A stretch of 64,000 nt of DNA from JABMNT01 sp048262255 (GTDB taxonomy: Bacteria > Pseudomonadota > Alphaproteobacteria > Rhodospirillales > Casp-alpha2): positions 62,001 through 126,000 of the forward strand of contig JBLXFH010000001.1 of assembly GCA_048262255.1 (NCBI GenBank), read 5' to 3'. A program made the translations under genes and the position numbers. Each line of letters starts with the position of its first letter. Position 1 is the first letter of the stretch. The notes below the pieces were generated by a model that ran no database searches, was not told where the DNA came from, and saw nothing but the letters and a program-made list of their open reading frames with translations. Shown one piece after another: positions 61,034 through 64,000 of the stretch.

Positions 61034-62716
61034 ATGACCAGCATGGACCCGCAAGGCCGTTACCCGGCATTCCAGCCTATTGATATCCCGGACCGCCAAT
61101 GGCCCGGCAAAGTGATCACCAAAGCCCCGATGTGGTGTAGCGTCGATTTGCGCGATGGCAATCAGGCGTTGATTGAGCCAATGGGGCATGAGCGCAAGAT
61201 GCGCATGTTCAAGAAACTGATCGAGATCGGCTTCAAGGAAATCGAGGTCGGTTTTCCAGCCGCCTCGCAGACGGATTTTGATTTCGTCCGCCATATTATC
61301 GATCATGACCTGATCCCCGACGATGTGACCATTCAGGTCCTGACCCAGTCCCGCGAGGAACTGATCACCCGCTCCTTCGAAGCGATCCGGGGAGCCAAGA
61401 ACTCAATCATGCATTTGTACAACTCGACCTCGACCCTGCAGCGGCGCGTCGTTTTCCGCCAGGACCGCGACGGCATCACCAAAATTGCCGTTGAAGGTGC
61501 GAAGATCATCAAGGATCTGGCCGCTCAAGCCCCTGCCGACGACAACATCCGCTTTCAGTATTCACCGGAAAGTTTCACCGGCACGGAACTCGATTACGCC
61601 AAGGAAGTCTGTGATGCGATTACCGATGTCTGGCAGCCGACACCCGACAATAAGGTCATCTACAACCTGCCGGCGACGGTTGAAATGTCGTCACCCAACA
61701 TTTACGCCGACCAGATTGAATGGATGCATCGCAATTTAAATAAACGCGATTCCATCATTCTGTCACTGCATCCTCACAACGACCGCGGCACCGGTGTGGC
61801 GGCGGCCGAGTTGGGCATCATGGCTGGTGCTGACCGGATCGAAGGCACTCTGTTTGGTAATGGTGAGCGGACAGGAAATGTCGACGTGGTGACCTTAGCA
61901 TTGAATATGTTCACCCAGAACGTCGACCCCAGGTTGGATTTTTCAGACATCAACGACACCATGCGGGTTGCTGAGCACTGCAACCAGTTGCCGGTACACC
62001 CCCGCCACCCTTATGTGGGAGATCTGGTGTTCACAGCCTTTTCCGGCTCTCATCAGGATGCCATAAAAAAAGGCCTGGCGGCCATGGAGCAGTCCAACTC
62101 GAACGTCTGGGAAGTGCCTTATCTGCCGATTGATCCGAAAGATGTGGGCCGTTCCTACGAGGCAGTAATCCGGATCAATTCCCAGTCCGGCAAGGGCGGC
62201 ATCGCCTATGTCATGGAAACCGACTATGGCGTGGAAATGCCCCGGCGCCTGCAAATCGAGTTTAGCCGGGTGGTGCAGGAACAGGCCGATAGCGGCGGCG
62301 CCGAGTTGTCATCAGAGGATATCTGGAAAGCTTTTGATGAGGCCTATCTGACGCAAAACGGCCCCTTTGAATTTCAGGATTACCGGACAATTCCCGATAC
62401 CCACGCCAGCGAAATCCGAAACCTGACGGCGACCTTAACCGAAAACGGCAAAGACATCACCATCAAGGGTAAAGGAACCGGCCCCATCGATGCCTTTTCC
62501 CATGCCATAACCAGCCATTGCGGTGTTCCTGTCCGTGTTGTTGACTATCACGAACATGCCATTGGCCGGGGCGCGGATACAAAGGCCATCGCCTATGTCG
62601 AGATTGAAGATGATAAAGGGGAAACGCTGTTTGGTGTCGGCATGGATCAAAACATCACCGAGGCCTCGTTAAAAGCCCTTGTCAGCGCCGTAAACCGCAG
62701 TCTGAAACCGACCTAA
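61034..62716 (+). CDS. leuA: 2-isopropylmalate synthase LeuA
   Basis: LeuA condenses 2-ketoisovalerate and acetyl-CoA in the first step of leucine synthesis. The 560-residue protein is the longer type. The catalytic domain has SVDLRDGNQALIEPMG, VGFPAASQTDFDFVR, SLHPHNDRGTGVAAAELG and the HPRHPY turn; the metal-ligand Asp and two His residues are in place. The C-terminal 130 residues (GPIDAFSHAITSHCGVPVRVVDYHEHAIGRGADTKAIAYVEIEDD) form the leucine-binding regulatory domain, so feedback inhibition is expected. ATG 61034 has AAGGAG upstream. A hairpin terminator follows 35 bases past its stop. Confidence 0.96.
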   Translation: MTSMDPQGRYPAFQPIDIPDRQWPGKVITKAPMWCSVDLRDGNQALIEPMGHERKMRMFKKLIEIGFKEIEVGFPAASQTDFDFVRHIIDHDLIPDDVTIQVLTQSREELITRSFEAIRGAKNSIMHLYNSTSTLQRRVVFRQDRDGITKIAVEGAKIIKDLAAQAPADDNIRFQYSPESFTGTELDYAKEVCDAITDVWQPTPDNKVIYNLPATVEMSSPNIYADQIEWMHRNLNKRDSIILSLHPHNDRGTGVAAAELGIMAGADRIEGTLFGNGERTGNVDVVTLALNMFTQNVDPRLDFSDINDTMRVAEHCNQLPVHPRHPYVGDLVFTAFSGSHQDAIKKGLAAMEQSNSNVWEVPYLPIDPKDVGRSYEAVIRINSQSGKGGIAYVMETDYGVEMPRRLQIEFSRVVQEQADSGGAELSSEDIWKAFDEAYLTQNGPFEFQDYRTIPDTHASEIRNLTATLTENGKDITIKGKGTGPIDAFSHAITSHCGVPVRVVDYHEHAIGRGADTKAIAYVEIEDDKGETLFGVGMDQNITEASLKALVSAVNRSLKPT

Positions 62717-62750
62717 GAGCTACGCAGAGATCAAACGCGTGCCATCAAAA

Positions 62751-62779
62751 AGTAAGGGGCCCCATTGTGGCCCCTTACT
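62751..62779. terminator. Hairpin between leuA and cspA
   Basis: An 11-base perfect stem, AGTAAGGGGCC at 62751-62761 with GGCCCCTTACT at 62769-62779, and a seven-base loop. A run of A at 62746-62750 precedes it, so on the minus strand the stem is followed by a U-run. It is a good terminator for the convergent cold-shock gene, and a weaker one for leuA. Confidence 0.8.
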
Positions 62780-62870
62780 GATTTCCATCCTGTGTGATGG
62801 AAAAGTCTCAAACGCCGCCTCCATCAATGGCCCGGGAAGAGCCTTGGGGGAGGCGGGTCTAAAAGCGTAA

Positions 62871-63080
62871 TCAGTCGCTAACGACGAGATTTTCTGCGGA
62901 AGACTTGCCGTTACGGCCAGCGACGAGTTCAAACTCGACCTTTTGTCCTTCCTGCAATGTCGACAAACCTGCAGCTTCAACAGCGGAAATGTGAACGAAA
63001 GCGTCTTGTCCGCCATCCGTCGGTTCAATGAAGCCAAAGCCTTTGGTCGGGTTAAACCACTTAACAGTACCGGTAGTCAT
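62871..63080 (-). CDS. Cold-shock protein (CspA family)
   Basis: A 69-residue OB-fold RNA chaperone. TGTVKWFNPTKGFGFIEP contains the RNP1 motif KGFGFIEP, and DAFVHISAVE the RNP2 motif. GLSTLQEGQKVEFELVAGRNGKSSAENL is the usual second half. It binds single-stranded RNA and prevents secondary structure at low temperature or as cells enter stationary phase. The 219 bases upstream on the minus strand have no gene and are long enough for the structured leader typical of cold-shock mRNAs. Which csp paralog it is cannot be told from one locus. Confidence 0.95.
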   Translation of the reverse strand: MTTGTVKWFNPTKGFGFIEPTDGGQDAFVHISAVEAAGLSTLQEGQKVEFELVAGRNGKSSAENLVVSD

Positions 63081-63299
63081 CGTATTATAGTCCTTTATAA
63101 AACAAACAATAAGCGCGCATCACCAGACAACACGCAGTCGCAGATTTCACAATTTCGTGGGTAATTTGTTAAAGGAATAAACCTCGTCAGAATACGCCAG
63201 GACCCTGTGCCATCACCGCCAACAATGGCGATTCCAAAAAAAATTGCTACTTTCAGCAACAAAGTCAAGCAGATTAAAAATGATGCGCGCGCATGAGCC

Positions 63300-63929
63300 T
63301 CACGTACGTCCTTCCAGAACGAGGCTCACCCCGAGCCCGACAAGCAACGTGCCGGCAATCTGATGCGCCCGCTGCGAACTCTTTTCATTGGTGATCAGAA
63401 AGCGCCTGACGTGCCCCCCCATTAATCCGGCCAGCCCCATAACAACAAAAGCAATCACCATGAAAAGCAACCCATAGACGGCAAACTGCAGTTGCACCGC
63501 CCCCTGAGCCGGATCCACAAACTGCGGTAAAAACGCCAGAAAAAACAAGGCAACCTTCGGGTTGATCAAATTCATGACGACCGTTTGCCGAAAAATACTG
63601 GCAAGCGTCTTGCTGTTATCCGATCCCGAAAAATCCAGGGACTTGCTCGCCATCCACATTCGCAAGCCCAAATAGACCAGATAGCCCGCCCCCAGCCACT
63701 TGACCACTGTAAAGGCGAGGCCGGAGGCCGCCAGCAATGCGGTGAGCCCGACAACGCAAAGTGCGGTATGCCCGATGACCCCGACAGCCAGTCCGGCAGC
63801 GGCGGCCAATCCGGCTTTAGGCCCCTGCACGGCGCCTCGCATGATCACATAAACAATATCCGGACCCGGTGTCAGGGCCAACAGAACCGCCGCGGTGGCA
63901 AACAGACTCAATTGAGATAATTCAGGCAT
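63300..63929 (-). CDS. LysE/RhtB-family exporter
   Basis: A 209-residue membrane protein with about six helices. It carries the family N-terminal TAAVLLALTPGPDIVYVIMRGAVQGPKAGLAAAAG, LGAGYLVYLGLRMWMAS, TVVMNLINPKVALFFLAFLPQFVDP and a C-terminal helix. The PGPD turn is the usual LysE mark. It is a homologue of the 57542 gene but differs in subtype (threonine/homoserine exporter-like), and the substrate is not known. ATG 63929 is 71 bases from the end of the window, where nothing further is recognised. Confidence 0.85.
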   Translation of the reverse strand: MPELSQLSLFATAAVLLALTPGPDIVYVIMRGAVQGPKAGLAAAAGLAVGVIGHTALCVVGLTALLAASGLAFTVVKWLGAGYLVYLGLRMWMASKSLDFSGSDNSKTLASIFRQTVVMNLINPKVALFFLAFLPQFVDPAQGAVQLQFAVYGLLFMVIAFVVMGLAGLMGGHVRRFLITNEKSSQRAHQIAGTLLVGLGVSLVLEGRT

Positions 63930-64000
63930 ATATTGTGTTCCTTTGCCTCATCCTATCTGAGCGCCCAAACCGGTGCAATTGCCATACATCCCAAATGCCC

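Noticed and set aside
60779..61306. 175-codon minus-strand ORF over the leuA start
   Set aside because: Covers the leader and the conserved leuA N-terminus antisense, with no recognisable motif; a shadow of leuA.

Overview
The window reads as a chromosomal segment of an alphaproteobacterium, most likely of Rhodospirillales type. The evidence is gene content and gene order only: a chorismate mutase-like gene, hisC and tyrA in tandem; ftsE-ftsX-ydcF-plsC; argH, a small lipoprotein, lysA and a DUF4175/TIGR02302 gene in a row; a DivK-like regulator; DUF2125 and DUF1127 proteins; and a complete ethylmalonyl-CoA pathway block. I saw no rRNA, tRNA, CRISPR array, transposase or prophage. Most genes are tightly packed and moderately GC-rich. 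The clearest accessory patches are around 55.5-56.6 kb and 59.5-60.7 kb.

Layout. 0-2.6 kb: the end of an OsmC-like gene, a QueT/VUT-type transporter facing queG (queuosine), and a secreted FGE-sulfatase-like protein. 2.7-7.9 kb: a polyhydroxybutyrate locus with an XRE regulator, phaR, a small PhaE-like partner overlapping a short class III-like phaC, then phaA and phaB, closed by a strong terminator. 7.9-18.1 kb: transporters, a cupin, a methyltransferase, the aromatic amino acid operon (AroQ with a degenerate prephenate dehydratase-like half, hisC, tyrA), a DUF350 and trypsin-like protease pair, DUF2125, and a DMT exporter with a ChaC-like gene. 18.2-20.6 kb: a periplasmic PstS-like protein and a membrane histidine kinase with no response regulator beside them. 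20.6-26.4 kb: B12-dependent ribonucleotide reductase and the ftsEX-ydcF-plsC operon. 26.7-39.6 kb: a zinc-ribbon/DUF3426 protein, PEP carboxylase, DUF4175, lysA, a lipoprotein, argH, tlpA, a bacterial voltage-gated sodium channel, a DUF1127 protein and a DivK-like regulator. 39.7-50.4 kb: aminopeptidase P and two acyl-CoA gene groups (VOC, CoA-transferase, HMG-CoA lyase and LysR; acyl-CoA dehydrogenase, CoA-transferase and IclR). 50.4-55.6 kb: ethylmalonyl-CoA mutase divergent from ccr-mcd. 55.5-64 kb: an AT-rich DUF3800 gene, a palindromic repeat, SDR, two LysE exporters, RraA, GFA, an HNH nuclease preceded by a 47-codon remnant, leuA with a possible leader, and a cold-shock gene.

The genes fit together around carbon storage and C2/C4 assimilation. 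PhaA and PhaB make 3-hydroxybutyryl-CoA, which can be polymerised by PhaC or, via crotonyl-CoA, enter Ccr, Ecm and Mcd. PEP carboxylase adds anaplerosis, and the two CoA-transferase groups probably feed branched or dicarboxylic acyl-CoAs into the same pool. Cobalamin dependence recurs: QueG, NrdJ and Ecm are all B12 enzymes.

I did not find an obviously new defence or mobile system. The observations most worth a second look are the CoA-transferase whose usual catalytic Asp is Gly, in an operon with HMG-CoA lyase; the short PhaC with a non-ATG overlapping start; the chorismate mutase fused to a PDT-like domain lacking the TRF signature; the PstS-like protein/kinase pair with TGTCAT repeats upstream; and the stand-alone HNH nuclease with a candidate DNA-reader domain.
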